Positions 31,802-41,285 of a DNA stretch of 51,874 bases are shown here, piece by piece. The DNA comes from CAZAMP01 sp964486455 (GTDB taxonomy: Bacteria; Eisenbacteria; RBG-16-71-46; CAZAMP01), in the NCBI GenBank assembly GCA_964486455.1, contig CAZAMP010000029.1, forward strand, positions 1 to 51,874. Reading direction: 5' to 3'. Under the pieces are notes generated by a model. That model did no database searches. It worked only from the letters and a program-made list of their open reading frames with translations, and was not told the DNA's origin. The stretch's first letter is position 1; each line of letters starts with the position of its first letter. A program made the translations under genes and the position numbers.

Positions 31802-31887
31802 GCTGGCAGCATGACGTCTCCAATCCGACCATGCTGAGCGGTCGTCCCTCGGCATGCGGAGCAGGAGTATCCAATCCGGGGGGAGCA

Positions 31888-34800
31888 ATGAACAGGCAGC
31901 GGGAATCGTTCGGCACACTCATCTTCGCCTTGGCGGGACTAGTCCTCATGGGACTTGTCGCCCCGGGTGCCTTGCAGGCGAGAACGGTCGTCGTCGGAAC
32001 GAACACGGACAATGCGGGCGTCACGCTGCATTCTCAGTCCGTCACCGGCGTGGAACTCCGCTACGCGATGACGGAATTCCACATGGATCCTCTGGAAATC
32101 GACGGCCGTGCCTACCAGAAAATCACCCTACCCCGCGTCTTCCTTCCGGCCGACGCGGGCTCGCCCGATCTGCCGGCAATAGGCCGCTTCATTGCGATGC
32201 CGCAAGGGGCCACGGCGAGGCTCGAGATTCTCTCGAGCCGGACCCGAACGTTTCGTGATGTCAATGTCTCTCCCGCACCGGTCATCCCGAAAGAGACCGA
32301 CACGGGTCCCCTCGTGTACAACATCAATGAAGAGATCTACGGTCAGAGCCTCCAATTCCCGACGAGTCCGGTTCTGATCTCGGAGCCGGGGAAGATGCGC
32401 GGAGTCGACGTTCTCCGCGTCGGCCTCATCCCGTTTCAGTACAATCCGGTAACTAAAGACCTCACCGTCTATACAGAGCTGATCGTTCGTATCAGCTTTG
32501 AGGGTGGGAACGGCATCTTTGGGGAAGATCGCCTGCGCAGCCGCTACTGGGAGCCCATCCTGAGCAATCACATCCTGAACTATGATTCCCTCGGCGACAT
32601 CGATTTCGATCTCCCCAGGGATAATCGCAACGGATGTGACTACGTGATCATCACGGCCGACAGTCCGGACTTCGTCGCCTGGGCGGACACGCTCAAGAAC
32701 TGGCGGCGACTACAGGGGATCGACACGGAGGTCTTCACGACGACCGACATCGGAGGGACGAGCGCGGCCGCCATCGAGAGCTGGCTGAACGAGGCGTACG
32801 CAACGTGGGATCCGGCGCCCGCGGCGTTTCTGCTGCTGGGCGACTACCCGAACTCGGGATTCCTCGAGGACGCGATCGCCTCCCCCATTTGGTCCAGCTA
32901 CTGCGTCTCCGACAATATGTACGCGGACGTGGACGTCGACAACCTTCCCGAGATGGTTCACGCACGGATCACTGCGCGAGACGCGGCCGATCTCGAAACC
33001 ATGATCGGCAAGATGCTGCGGTACGAAAGAACGCCGCCGACCGATTTCGGCTTCTATGATCACCCGGTCTTCGCTGGCGGATGGCAGACGGAGCGTTGGT
33101 TTATCCTTTGCTCCGAGATTTGCCTCGGCCATCAAGAGAACGTGCTGGGAAAGAATCCGGTTCGTGAGTACGCGATCTACAGCGGTAGCCCGGGTAGCGT
33201 CTGGTCCACGAACCAGAACACACACATGCTGGTCGACTACTTCGGTCCGGGCGGCCTGGGCTATATCCCGAGCACACCGGGGCACCTCACAGACTGGGGG
33301 GCGAACGCCGCGCGCGTGAACGCCGACATCAACGCCGGCACATACCTGCTGCTGCACCGCGACCATGGATATGAGTACGGGTGGGGCGAGCCGGCCTACA
33401 GCAACAGCGATCTCGCCGGCCTGACCAATGACCTGTATCCATTCGTCCTGAGCATGAATTGCCTGACGGGTAAGTACAACATCACCGGCGAGTGCTTCAC
33501 GGAAGCGTTTCACCGAATGTCGTACGGTGCCTTGGGGCTGATCGCCGCCTCCGAGATCTCATATTCGTTCGTCAACGATACCTATGTCTTCGGGCTGTTC
33601 GACACGATGTGGCCGGAGTTCATGCCGGACTACGGACCGTTTGAGCCCAGCAATCAGTTCGCGACCGACTTGAGGCCCGCGTTCGGCATGGTGAGCGGCA
33701 AGTACTTCCTCGAGTCGAGCAGCTGGCCGTACAACACCGGGGACAAGACCGTCACCTATCACCTCTTCCATCACCACGGCGACGCGTTCATGACGCTCAA
33801 CTCCGAGGTGCCGCAGGCGCTGAGCGTCGTGCATGATGACGTTCTGTTCCTGGGTCTGGATGAGTTCAACGTTCAGGCGGACGCGGGAGCGTTCATCGCC
33901 CTCACGGTCGACGGCGAGATCATCGGCACAGCGGAGGCGACCGGCCTCCCGCAGGACATTCTGATCACCGTACAGACCGATCCGGGAACGGTGATCGTCA
34001 CCGTGACAAAGGCCAACGCTATCCGCTACGAAGAGCACGTCCCGGTCATTCCTCCCGACGGACCGTACCTGACGTTCGAGAGCTGCACCGTGCTCGATGG
34101 CGAAGGGGATGCCGACGGCTTGCTCGATGCGGGCGAGGACGCGGCGCTGGAGATCACACTGGAGAACGTCGGCCTAGATCCGACGACGAATGTCTCCGCG
34201 ACGTTGTCGAGCAGCGATGATTTCGTGGAGATCGTGACATCGGGGAGCGGTTACCCGGATTTCCCTCCGGGCGGTTTCGGAACGTGCTATGACCCGTACG
34301 AGATCCGGGTTTCCGGAGCGGCGCCCGACGGCTATTCGCTGCCTTTCGTCCTCGGCGTCACTTCCGATGAAGGCCAATGGGAGGACGACTTCCGGCTCAC
34401 GGTCGAGGCCCCGCTGCTCGTTTCCGGCCGCGTCTACGTGGATGACACCGAGTTCGGCGACGGGAACGGGGTGGCGGAACCCAGCGAGTCGGTGATGGTC
34501 GAGCTCTCGATCGCCAACATCGGACACTCCGCGACCGATGTCCTGACAGGAACGCTGTCCTGCTGGAACATGTGGGTAACGATCGAAGACGCCGCCGCCA
34601 CGTGCGACCCGATCGATGTCGGTCGGGAGGACGTGATGGGGACCTGGCGGGTCTACATCGGTCCAGGATGTCCGGTGCCGGGTCCGATCGATTTCAACGT
34701 CGTCGTCGAGAGCGCGAACGGCTTCCGGGCCAATCTGACCTTCGCGATCGACGTCGGGGCGTGGTTCGACAATGTCGAGCGCGATCGCGGTTGGGCCTTC

Positions 34801-35619
34801 AGCGCGGCGGACGACGACGCATCGACCGGTCGTTGGGAACGCGCCGAGCCGATCGGAACGGAATACAACGGGTCTCAGGTGCAGCCGGAATACGACCACA
34901 CCGCGGACCCTGCCGAGGTCTGTTTCGTGACGGCCAACGGCGCGGTCGGCGGAACGGCCGGCGGGGCGGATGTCGACGGCGGCAAGACCACCCTTCTCAC
35001 ACCCGTCTTCGACCTGTCGAACGCAACGACCGCCGTGGTGAGCTACTGGCGCTGGTACACGAACGATCTCGGGAACAATCCCGGCGAGGACTATTGGGAC
35101 GTGGACGTCACGTCGAATGGTCAGGACTGGGTATCACTGGAGCACACCAACACGAGCAACGCCGCCTGGATGGAGCAGGCGTTCGATCTCTTGGAAAGCA
35201 CCGAGATGACGAGCAACGTTCAGCTGCGTTTCGTGGCGTCCGACGTGGGGGTCGGCGGGTCGCTGGTTGAGGCGGCCGTTGACGACTTTACGCTGGCCGC
35301 GACCTTCGGGGCCCCGGTGTCGGCTCCTGGAGCGGACGCCGTTTCGGCCGGACTCGTCTCGATCTCGCCGAACCCGTTCAACCCGCGCGCCCGAATCGTC
35401 TTCCAGACGGTGTCCAAGTCCGATGTCGAGCTACTGCTCTACGACGTTACCGGCCGAATGGTTCGGGCACTCGTCGATGGCATCGTCGAACCGGGACGTC
35501 ACACGGTGGCTTTCGACGGAAGAAACGACGCCGGGCTGCCGGTGGCTTCGGGAATTTACTTCCTGCGACTGAGGATGCCGGAAGTTCTGCAGGTTCGACA
35601 AGTTGCGCTATTGAAGTAA
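31888..35619 (+). CDS. Secreted gingipain-like C25 cysteine peptidase with FlgD-like tail
   Basis: 1243 aa. A signal peptide (about residues 9-32) is followed by a gingipain-type propeptide-like region (about 40-240) and a caspase-fold peptidase C25 domain (about 248-610). The catalytic dyad is H493 in LHRDHGYEYG and C525 in LSMNCLTG, 32 residues apart, close to the gingipain spacing. Beta-sandwich modules follow (about 730-1000), then a jellyroll-like domain (about 960-1150, RDRGWAFSAADDDASTGRWE) and a FlgD-like domain (SPNPFNPR to RQVALLK). Expected: an exported endopeptidase, activated by propeptide removal, for protein degradation outside the cell. The ATG at 31888 has a GGGGGAG ribosome site. 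The gene lies between two decayed minus-strand fragments. Confidence 0.88.
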   Translation: MNRQRESFGTLIFALAGLVLMGLVAPGALQARTVVVGTNTDNAGVTLHSQSVTGVELRYAMTEFHMDPLEIDGRAYQKITLPRVFLPADAGSPDLPAIGRFIAMPQGATARLEILSSRTRTFRDVNVSPAPVIPKETDTGPLVYNINEEIYGQSLQFPTSPVLISEPGKMRGVDVLRVGLIPFQYNPVTKDLTVYTELIVRISFEGGNGIFGEDRLRSRYWEPILSNHILNYDSLGDIDFDLPRDNRNGCDYVIITADSPDFVAWADTLKNWRRLQGIDTEVFTTTDIGGTSAAAIESWLNEAYATWDPAPAAFLLLGDYPNSGFLEDAIASPIWSSYCVSDNMYADVDVDNLPEMVHARITARDAADLETMIGKMLRYERTPPTDFGFYDHPVFAGGWQTERWFILCSEICLGHQENVLGKNPVREYAIYSGSPGSVWSTNQNTHMLVDYFGPGGLGYIPSTPGHLTDWGANAARVNADINAGTYLLLHRDHGYEYGWGEPAYSNSDLAGLTNDLYPFVLSMNCLTGKYNITGECFTEAFHRMSYGALGLIAASEISYSFVNDTYVFGLFDTMWPEFMPDYGPFEPSNQFATDLRPAFGMVSGKYFLESSSWPYNTGDKTVTYHLFHHHGDAFMTLNSEVPQALSVVHDDVLFLGLDEFNVQADAGAFIALTVDGEIIGTAEATGLPQDILITVQTDPGTVIVTVTKANAIRYEEHVPVIPPDGPYLTFESCTVLDGEGDADGLLDAGEDAALEITLENVGLDPTTNVSATLSSSDDFVEIVTSGSGYPDFPPGGFGTCYDPYEIRVSGAAPDGYSLPFVLGVTSDEGQWEDDFRLTVEAPLLVSGRVYVDDTEFGDGNGVAEPSESVMVELSIANIGHSATDVLTGTLSCWNMWVTIEDAAATCDPIDVGREDVMGTWRVYIGPGCPVPGPIDFNVVVESANGFRANLTFAIDVGAWFDNVERDRGWAFSAADDDASTGRWERAEPIGTEYNGSQVQPEYDHTADPAEVCFVTANGAVGGTAGGADVDGGKTTLLTPVFDLSNATTAVVSYWRWYTNDLGNNPGEDYWDVDVTSNGQDWVSLEHTNTSNAAWMEQAFDLLESTEMTSNVQLRFVASDVGVGGSLVEAAVDDFTLAATFGAPVSAPGADAVSAGLVSISPNPFNPRARIVFQTVSKSDVELLLYDVTGRMVRALVDGIVEPGRHTVAFDGRNDAGLPVASGIYFLRLRMPEVLQVRQVALLK

Positions 35620-35625
35620 CCAGAC

Positions 35626-35668
35626 GACCGGCCGCCAATGTGAGGATTGCCTTGGCGGCCGGTCATTT
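35626..35668 (+). terminator. Terminator hairpin of the C25 peptidase gene
   Basis: GACCGGCCGCCAA pairs perfectly over 13 bp with TTGGCGGCCGGTC across a 13-nt loop, followed by ATTT. It lies 6 nt after the stop codon. The short T-tract makes it a moderate intrinsic terminator. Confidence 0.7.
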
Positions 35669-35679
35669 CTACCGATCAC

Positions 35680-35814
35680 CTACCGGACCAACGTTATCCG
35701 TCTCGTCTCCTTGAAACCCTCGTACCTCAGGCTCAAGAAGTACACGCCGCTCGGCATGTCGCGTCCATCCCGCCCACCGCCATCCTGACAATGCAACCCT
35801 TCGCAGGACCGGCG
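35680..35814 (-). pseudogene. Orphan C-terminal FlgD-like domain fragment
   Basis: A 44-codon minus-strand frame between stops. Its last 30 codons read RDGRDMPSGVYFLSLRYEG and end in RRITLVR: the final three strands of the FlgD-like tail seen in nine intact proteins here (compare RNDAGLPVASGIYFLRLRMP in the C25 peptidase). The W of the usual W-D-G is gone and nothing upstream continues the domain. It is the leftover 3' end of a lost secreted-protein gene. Confidence 0.7.
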
Positions 35815-35945
35815 TCACCAATACTTGGGTAATCATTGCATGTTGGCCGGGCCCTTCCCTGAAGGCGGCCCTCCTGTGCCGGATCCTTGCAGCGTTTTCC
35901 GGCGGCCCCTTGCCGGACCTTTGACGGCTTGAGAGGAGGAACCCC

Positions 35946-37937
35946 ATGCTCAAGCGCATGATTCTGTTCGCCACCGTCGCGTTTCTTTGCTGTCCCGTTG
36001 TCGTCATGAGCGACGCGATTCACGATGCCGTCGATGCCGGCGACGTCGAGACAGTCAGGCGGATTCTCGTAGATGACCCGGGCGCGGTCTTTGCTCGGGC
36101 GCAAAACGAGTTTCGGGACCAACCCATTCACTTCGCCGCGCGAAACGGGAGTGTCGAGATCGCGCGCATGTTGCTGGAGGCCGGCGCCGATGTCGATGCC
36201 GGCGATAGCGACAACAGCACCGCTCTGGGCATCGCCGCGCTGTTCGGGCACGGGGAGATGGCCGCTCTTCTCATCGAAATGGGCGCCGACGTGAACCACA
36301 GGGACCGAAAGGCGGATTGTCCGCTCAGCTTCGCGGTCTCCGGCCGCAATGAGGCCATCATCCAGCAGCTACTCGATGCGGAGGCCGACCTCTACTATCG
36401 CAGCACGAGCGGTGAAACGCTGCTCCACACCGCATGCTCCCGCGGTGTCGTCGGCTTCGTGAACCACTTGCTCGATCATGGTGCGGACCTGAACGCCAGA
36501 TCAGAGAACGGCGCCACGCCGCTGGCCCATGCCGCCATGGCCGGACAGACCGAGATCATGACGCGGCTTCTCGAGAGCGGGGCGAGTCCATCGAGCGGAG
36601 AGAGCGGAGACGTCACCCCGCTCATCATGGCAACGTGGAGAAACCAGGTGGAGGCGGCACGCGTCCTGCTGGAGCGCGGCGCGCCGGTTGACGACCTCGG
36701 CCACAACGGAAACACGCCGCTTCTCAGCGCAGCGGAGAATTGCTCGGCCGAGATGGTGACCCTTCTGCTCGTGCACAATGCCGCCGTCAACCACGTCAAC
36801 GAAGACGGCGCCACGGCGTTGGTTCTCGCGGCGGCGGGCGGACATCATGATCGCGTGAAAGCCCTTCTGAAGGCGAAGGCCGACCCCAACGTCGGCACCG
36901 ATGCCGCCGGACGCGCGACGCTGCACCTCGCCGCAATGAGTGGAAGCGCACCGACCGTCGGTCATCTTCTGGCGGCGGGCGCGAACGTGAACGCGACCGG
37001 TCCGACCGGAGAGTCGGCGCTTCATCTCGCCCGCTACTACGGCCATACGGAGGCTGCCGATAAACTGGCGGACGCGGGCGCCGTGAGCGCCGGGCCCGGC
37101 GCGACCGATCGGTCACTGGCCGCTCTCGGAGACGTCGAGTCGGGCGCGGCGACCATCTGGTTTCTCGGACACAGCGGGTGGGCAGTCAAGACGCAGAACC
37201 ACCTCCTTGTCTTCGACTACTTTCCCGAAGGGAACGATCCGCCAAACCCAGCGCTCTGCAACGGGCGGATAAACCCGTCGGAGATCGCGGACAGCAAAGT
37301 GGCCGTGTTCGCCTCCCACCATCATCGGGACCACTTCGATCCGATCATCTTCGAGTGGCGCGACCAAGTCGCCGACATTACCTACTTCCTCGGACTCCGC
37401 CCGCAGGACGCACCCGACTACGTGTTCATGCCCACGCGGATGGAAGAGTCGTTTGGCGACATCAAGGTCACGACCATCTACTCCACTGACGCGGGCGTTG
37501 GTGAAGTGGTCCAGGTTGACGGGCTAACGATCTTCCACCCCGGGGATCATGCCAATGGCCGGATCGGTCTCATGCGCGAGTTCACGGACGAGATCGATTT
37601 CATCGCGGAGCGCGGCATCCGACCGGACATCTGCTTCATGGGGATCCGCGGATGCAGCCTCGGGCGCCCGCCCGAGGTCAAGGAGGGAATTGCCTACACG
37701 CTGGCCACTCTCGAGCCGAAGGTCTTCATCCCCATGCATGCCGGCGCACAGGGGCACCTATATCGGGAATTCACCGAGGAGATGCAGGCGGACTTCCCTG
37801 CGATTCAGATGGTGGCCGCGGACAATCGAGGCGACCACTTCACCTATGCGAATGGGACGATCAGAGATCCGAAGATCCGATCGATCCAGCAAGCGATGAT
37901 CGACGGCATAGACGAACAGGCGTCTGCCAGCCGGTGA
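35946..37937 (+). CDS. Exported ankyrin-repeat / metallo-beta-lactamase fusion protein
   Basis: 663 aa. A signal peptide (MLKRMILFATVAFLCCPVVV) is followed by eleven ankyrin-type units from residue 22 to about 385 (for example GETLLHTACSRGVVGFVNHL and GNTPLLSAAENC). From about 400 a metallo-beta-lactamase-fold domain of the UlaG/RomA-like type begins (ATIWFLGHSGWAVKT). Its metal site is H458-x-H460-x-D462-H463 (SHHHRDHFD), followed by FHPGDHAN and IPMHAGAQGH. The MBL part should be a Zn- or Mn-dependent hydrolase acting on a lactone or phosphodiester-type substrate; the ankyrin array would bind a protein partner. The export signal places this normally cytoplasmic pairing in the periplasm or outside. 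GAGGAGG lies about 6 nt before the ATG. It stands alone. Confidence 0.87.
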   Translation: MLKRMILFATVAFLCCPVVVMSDAIHDAVDAGDVETVRRILVDDPGAVFARAQNEFRDQPIHFAARNGSVEIARMLLEAGADVDAGDSDNSTALGIAALFGHGEMAALLIEMGADVNHRDRKADCPLSFAVSGRNEAIIQQLLDAEADLYYRSTSGETLLHTACSRGVVGFVNHLLDHGADLNARSENGATPLAHAAMAGQTEIMTRLLESGASPSSGESGDVTPLIMATWRNQVEAARVLLERGAPVDDLGHNGNTPLLSAAENCSAEMVTLLLVHNAAVNHVNEDGATALVLAAAGGHHDRVKALLKAKADPNVGTDAAGRATLHLAAMSGSAPTVGHLLAAGANVNATGPTGESALHLARYYGHTEAADKLADAGAVSAGPGATDRSLAALGDVESGAATIWFLGHSGWAVKTQNHLLVFDYFPEGNDPPNPALCNGRINPSEIADSKVAVFASHHHRDHFDPIIFEWRDQVADITYFLGLRPQDAPDYVFMPTRMEESFGDIKVTTIYSTDAGVGEVVQVDGLTIFHPGDHANGRIGLMREFTDEIDFIAERGIRPDICFMGIRGCSLGRPPEVKEGIAYTLATLEPKVFIPMHAGAQGHLYREFTEEMQADFPAIQMVAADNRGDHFTYANGTIRDPKIRSIQQAMIDGIDEQASASR

Positions 37938-38048
37938 TACACATGAGTCGATGACTCGCAACGTGCACCGCCGGTCGCGCCAGCGCGGCCGGCACGGAGA
38001 AGGAGACGCCCCCTCGCCGGCCGTCTCCCGGAGCGTCGTGACGGCCGC

Positions 38049-38606
38049 TCAGAACTCTTGCTGGCAGACGATCTGATACTCGATCGGTGACGTGCCGCCG
38101 ATCGGACGAAACACGAAGCGCGCCTGATCGCCGTTGACCTCATGAACGAGTGGTCCATCCTGCGTCGCATCGGAATCGACGATTCGGATCCACACGTTCG
38201 ACACGTCGATTACGCGATGCCCGTCCTCTTCCGCGTACGGATGCTCCATCGTCGACGATGTCGAGCGCCCGTGCGTCAGAGTGATGCGGATGTCATCGAC
38301 CGCCTCGAACATGCGCCGAGTACTCTGAAGATCCTCGGCACGATCGAGCGTGCTGGAACCCATGCCGCTCGACCGGGACGGCACGAACACGAAGTCCGGA
38401 TCCAGGCAGGCGGCGTAGCCGTCGATGTCCTTCTCCTCATACGCCGTTTGCAGGTTCTCGAGAACGTTCTCGGGAGTCGTGGGCGGTAGATACTCCGGCC
38501 CGGAACGCTTCGCGGTCGGCTCGGGGCCCATGACGCGTTCACTGCATGAAATGAAGACCACAACGAGTAGCACGGTGGCCGTAGCGGCACTGATTCCCTT
38601 CCACAT
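38049..38606 (-). CDS. Lipoprotein with NTF2/SnoaL-like domain (paralogue of the one at 41.3 kb)
   Basis: 185 aa. The signal ends in a lipobox with C21 (VVVFISC), so it is a lipoprotein. After a Pro-rich linker, NLQTAYEEKDIDGYAACLDP and FVFVPS begin a cone-like NTF2/SnoaL fold, with a final strand YQIVCQQEF. The same block occurs in the lipoprotein at 41286-41849 (NLEIAYAELDIDGYADQIHE, FRFVPS), so the two are paralogues. Such domains are small-ligand-binding or enzymatic in other settings; no catalytic residues can be assigned. GGGAGG lies 5 nt before the ATG. It is the last gene of a minus-strand group containing the propeller-like secreted protein. Confidence 0.82.
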   Translation of the reverse strand: MWKGISAATATVLLVVVFISCSERVMGPEPTAKRSGPEYLPPTTPENVLENLQTAYEEKDIDGYAACLDPDFVFVPSRSSGMGSSTLDRAEDLQSTRRMFEAVDDIRITLTHGRSTSSTMEHPYAEEDGHRVIDVSNVWIRIVDSDATQDGPLVHEVNGDQARFVFRPIGGTSPIEYQIVCQQEF

Positions 38607-38757
38607 GGCAACCTCCCGGGTACGAGCACGGGTCGGATCGGAGTTCGCTGTCTCATGAGTGGAGTCGCGACGAATGGCGGGTTCGTTTACGTGGCAAGGG
38701 TGGACGGGTTCTTACGGATGGACCGAGGTCCGATCATTTGGAGTGACGGGCCCGGAT

Positions 38758-41193
38758 TCAACGAATCAGGATGACCTTCCGGCTCTGCACGTTCCCTTCG
38801 ATCACGAGCCGCAACACGTAGCATCCCGCGGCAACCATTCGCCCCCGGGAGTCCCGCCCGCTCCACGTCACGTGCCGCCGCCCCGTGTCCAGGCGTCCAC
38901 TGATCAGTGTGCTCACATGACGTCCGGTGGGATCGAAGATGGAGAGATCGGCCAGGGCGGGCGCCGTGACGTGTAGGTCAATTCGTGTCGTGAGCGTGAA
39001 CGGCGCAGGGCATGCATGACCGAGCATGACGGGAGCGACGACGGGTGAGGGCGAATCGTGTGGAACGGCGACCGTGCCTGTCCACCAGCGGGCGATGTTC
39101 GCCGCGAGATGCGGGCCCGATGACCAGAAGAGACCGCCGACGTAGAGACCATCCGAAGCATAGTGGAGCGCCTTGGCGCCATTGCCTCTGATTCCGGTGC
39201 CCAATCCACTCCACGCGGCGCCGTCCCAGACGGCAACCGTGTTGATATCGAGAGCGCCGATGTGCCCGAAGGCGCCCGCGGCGAAGAGAAAGTCGCCGCC
39301 GAGGCCGAGATCGCACACGTCGCCGCCCTGGTTGCCGTCCCATCCGCCGAGATACTGCCAGCCCTCGCCGTCCCATTCGCCCACGAACGATGCGGAGATT
39401 TCGTATTCGTCGAGCCCCCCGCCCGCGATGAGGCGATCGCCGTCGACGACCAATGCCATGGCCGCGCCCGGTACGCCGTCAGCGAGGGCCGCCCATTCCG
39501 CACCGTCCCACAGCGCGACGTGCCGCGCGTCCACCGCCCCGGCCGTCGTGAAGTTTCCTCCCACGACGAGCCCCGCCGGCGTAGATGCGAGCGCGGAGAC
39601 GGTTCCGTTCGTGCCGCCCCCGAGCGCACTCCACTCGGCGCCGTCCCACGACGCGACACTGTGCATCGGCTCTCCACCGGCCTGCGAAAAGGTGCCGCCC
39701 GCGTAGAGGAGACCGTCGTGCACACACAGCGCCTTGACGCGTCCGCCGACCACACCCGCGCCGAGGGAATGCCACGCTTCACCGTCCCATCGGGCGATGC
39801 CGGACGCCGCCACGCCTCCCGCGGCATCGAACGCTCCCCCGACGATGAGATCGCCGTCGTGCTCACACGCGGCATAGACCCAATCGTCCGTGCCGCCTCC
39901 GACGTCATCCCAGCCCGATCCGTTCCAGACGGCAACGTTGTTGACGAGTTGGTCACCCGCGACTTCGAAAGCACCGGAAGCAACGAACCGATTCCCGTAG
40001 GAAGAGAGATCCAGGCAGATGCTGCTCAACCCGGCCCCGCCAATCAGTCCAACGCCCGACCATTCCGCGCCGTCCCATGACGCCAGCGTTCTCGCGGCGA
40101 CCTCTCCGGCCCTTTCAAAGCTCCCGCCGGCAATGAGCACCCCGTTGAACGCCACGAGAGCAAGGACACTCGAGTCCATATCTCCACCGGGCAGCGCTTG
40201 CCAGTCGGTCCCGTTCCAGAGGGCGATGCAGCCGACGTCTTGTCCACCCGCAACGCTGAAGCTCCCGCCGGCGATGAGCTGATGATCGTGTTCGATGACG
40301 GCGCGGACCCGGCCGCTCATGCCCGTGCCCATGGCATGCCAGCCCGCACCATCCCACCGGGCGATGTGGGAAGCCGGTTCACCACCCGCTATATTGAAAT
40401 GGCCACCGACGATCAGATCACCGGCGACCTGCGCCAACGCATAGACTCGACCGTTGTTGTACGGCTGGTAGTCGACGCCGTATTCCAACCGATCCCAGCT
40501 CGCGCCGTTCCATGCCGCGATGTTGCGGGTGCCCGATATGTGATCGACGTCATTGAAGCGACCACCGATGATCAAACGACCATCGTAGATACATGACGAC
40601 GCCACGTAGTCGAAGTACGGATCGGTCACACCGTCTCCGAGCGGCCGCCAGAACGCCCCATCCCAGGCCGCGACCCCAACCGCCGCTTCCCCACCGGCCA
40701 TCGTGAATTCTCCGCCCGCGATCACCTCTCCGTCGTAGACGCAAAGCGTATGGATCTGCTCGTTGAGCCCCCCGCTCACCTCCTTCCACGACGAACCGTT
40801 CCACCGTGCGACATAGGGCGACGCGACACCACCGGCATTCTGAAAGAGACCGCCCACGACAAGCTGCCCGTCGTACACGCTCATGGCATAGACCTGATCG
40901 TCGAGCCCGTCTTTGAAAGGCTCCCAATACGACCCCGTCCACGTGGCGATGTTGTTAACGCGGGCCCCGGCGGCGTACTCGAAGCTTCCGCCAACAACCA
41001 GACGACCCTCGTAGATGCACGCGCAACGAATCCAGCCGTCGATTCCGGGAAGACTGAACCCGGGCATCCAATTGTCATCGTCGTACGCATCGGTGTGGGA
41101 ATGGCCTGCGATGTCGGACGCAGCCGTTGATCCGAAGAGAATGGTCAAGGTGACCAGAAGAGAGATGACACGTCGCGCGCTCTGGATGGTCAT
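38758..41193 (-). CDS. Secreted 13-repeat propeller-like protein with FlgD-like tail
   Basis: 811 aa with a signal peptide (VISLLVTLTILFGSTAAS). Thirteen units of about 47-55 residues each read roughly as Y-D-G-x-L-x-V-G-G-x-F-x-x-A-G-G, then A-x-W-(N/D)-G-x-x-W-x-x-L-G (instances: RWNGSSWKEV, AWDGAFWRPL, SWDGAEWSAL). The pattern resembles beta-propeller blades such as Kelch or Rax2-like repeats; 13 units would make two propellers or one large array. The C-terminal FlgD-like domain begins near HACPAPFTL and ends RKVILIR. No enzyme motif is seen. GGAGGG lies 6 nt before the ATG. It lies between two paralogous lipoprotein genes on the same strand, which suggests a common surface structure. Confidence 0.85.
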   Translation of the reverse strand: MTIQSARRVISLLVTLTILFGSTAASDIAGHSHTDAYDDDNWMPGFSLPGIDGWIRCACIYEGRLVVGGSFEYAAGARVNNIATWTGSYWEPFKDGLDDQVYAMSVYDGQLVVGGLFQNAGGVASPYVARWNGSSWKEVSGGLNEQIHTLCVYDGEVIAGGEFTMAGGEAAVGVAAWDGAFWRPLGDGVTDPYFDYVASSCIYDGRLIIGGRFNDVDHISGTRNIAAWNGASWDRLEYGVDYQPYNNGRVYALAQVAGDLIVGGHFNIAGGEPASHIARWDGAGWHAMGTGMSGRVRAVIEHDHQLIAGGSFSVAGGQDVGCIALWNGTDWQALPGGDMDSSVLALVAFNGVLIAGGSFERAGEVAARTLASWDGAEWSGVGLIGGAGLSSICLDLSSYGNRFVASGAFEVAGDQLVNNVAVWNGSGWDDVGGGTDDWVYAACEHDGDLIVGGAFDAAGGVAASGIARWDGEAWHSLGAGVVGGRVKALCVHDGLLYAGGTFSQAGGEPMHSVASWDGAEWSALGGGTNGTVSALASTPAGLVVGGNFTTAGAVDARHVALWDGAEWAALADGVPGAAMALVVDGDRLIAGGGLDEYEISASFVGEWDGEGWQYLGGWDGNQGGDVCDLGLGGDFLFAAGAFGHIGALDINTVAVWDGAAWSGLGTGIRGNGAKALHYASDGLYVGGLFWSSGPHLAANIARWWTGTVAVPHDSPSPVVAPVMLGHACPAPFTLTTRIDLHVTAPALADLSIFDPTGRHVSTLISGRLDTGRRHVTWSGRDSRGRMVAAGCYVLRLVIEGNVQSRKVILIR

Positions 41194-41285
41194 GATCCGC
41201 CCTCCAATGCCCGGCCGAGGGCACTGTTCACATGGCTCATGAGGTCACTGCCGCAAGCGACCCTACCACTGGAGGAGGCGACCCC

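Larger units (their letters stand above)
35620..35945. other. Intergenic region with terminator and gene debris
   Basis: It holds the terminator-like hairpin at 35626-35664, the orphan FlgD-like tail on the minus strand (35680-35814) and the GAGGAGG ribosome site of the ankyrin-MBL gene. Between 35820 and 35930 there are several short GC-rich inverted repeats but no clear element. Confidence 0.5.
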
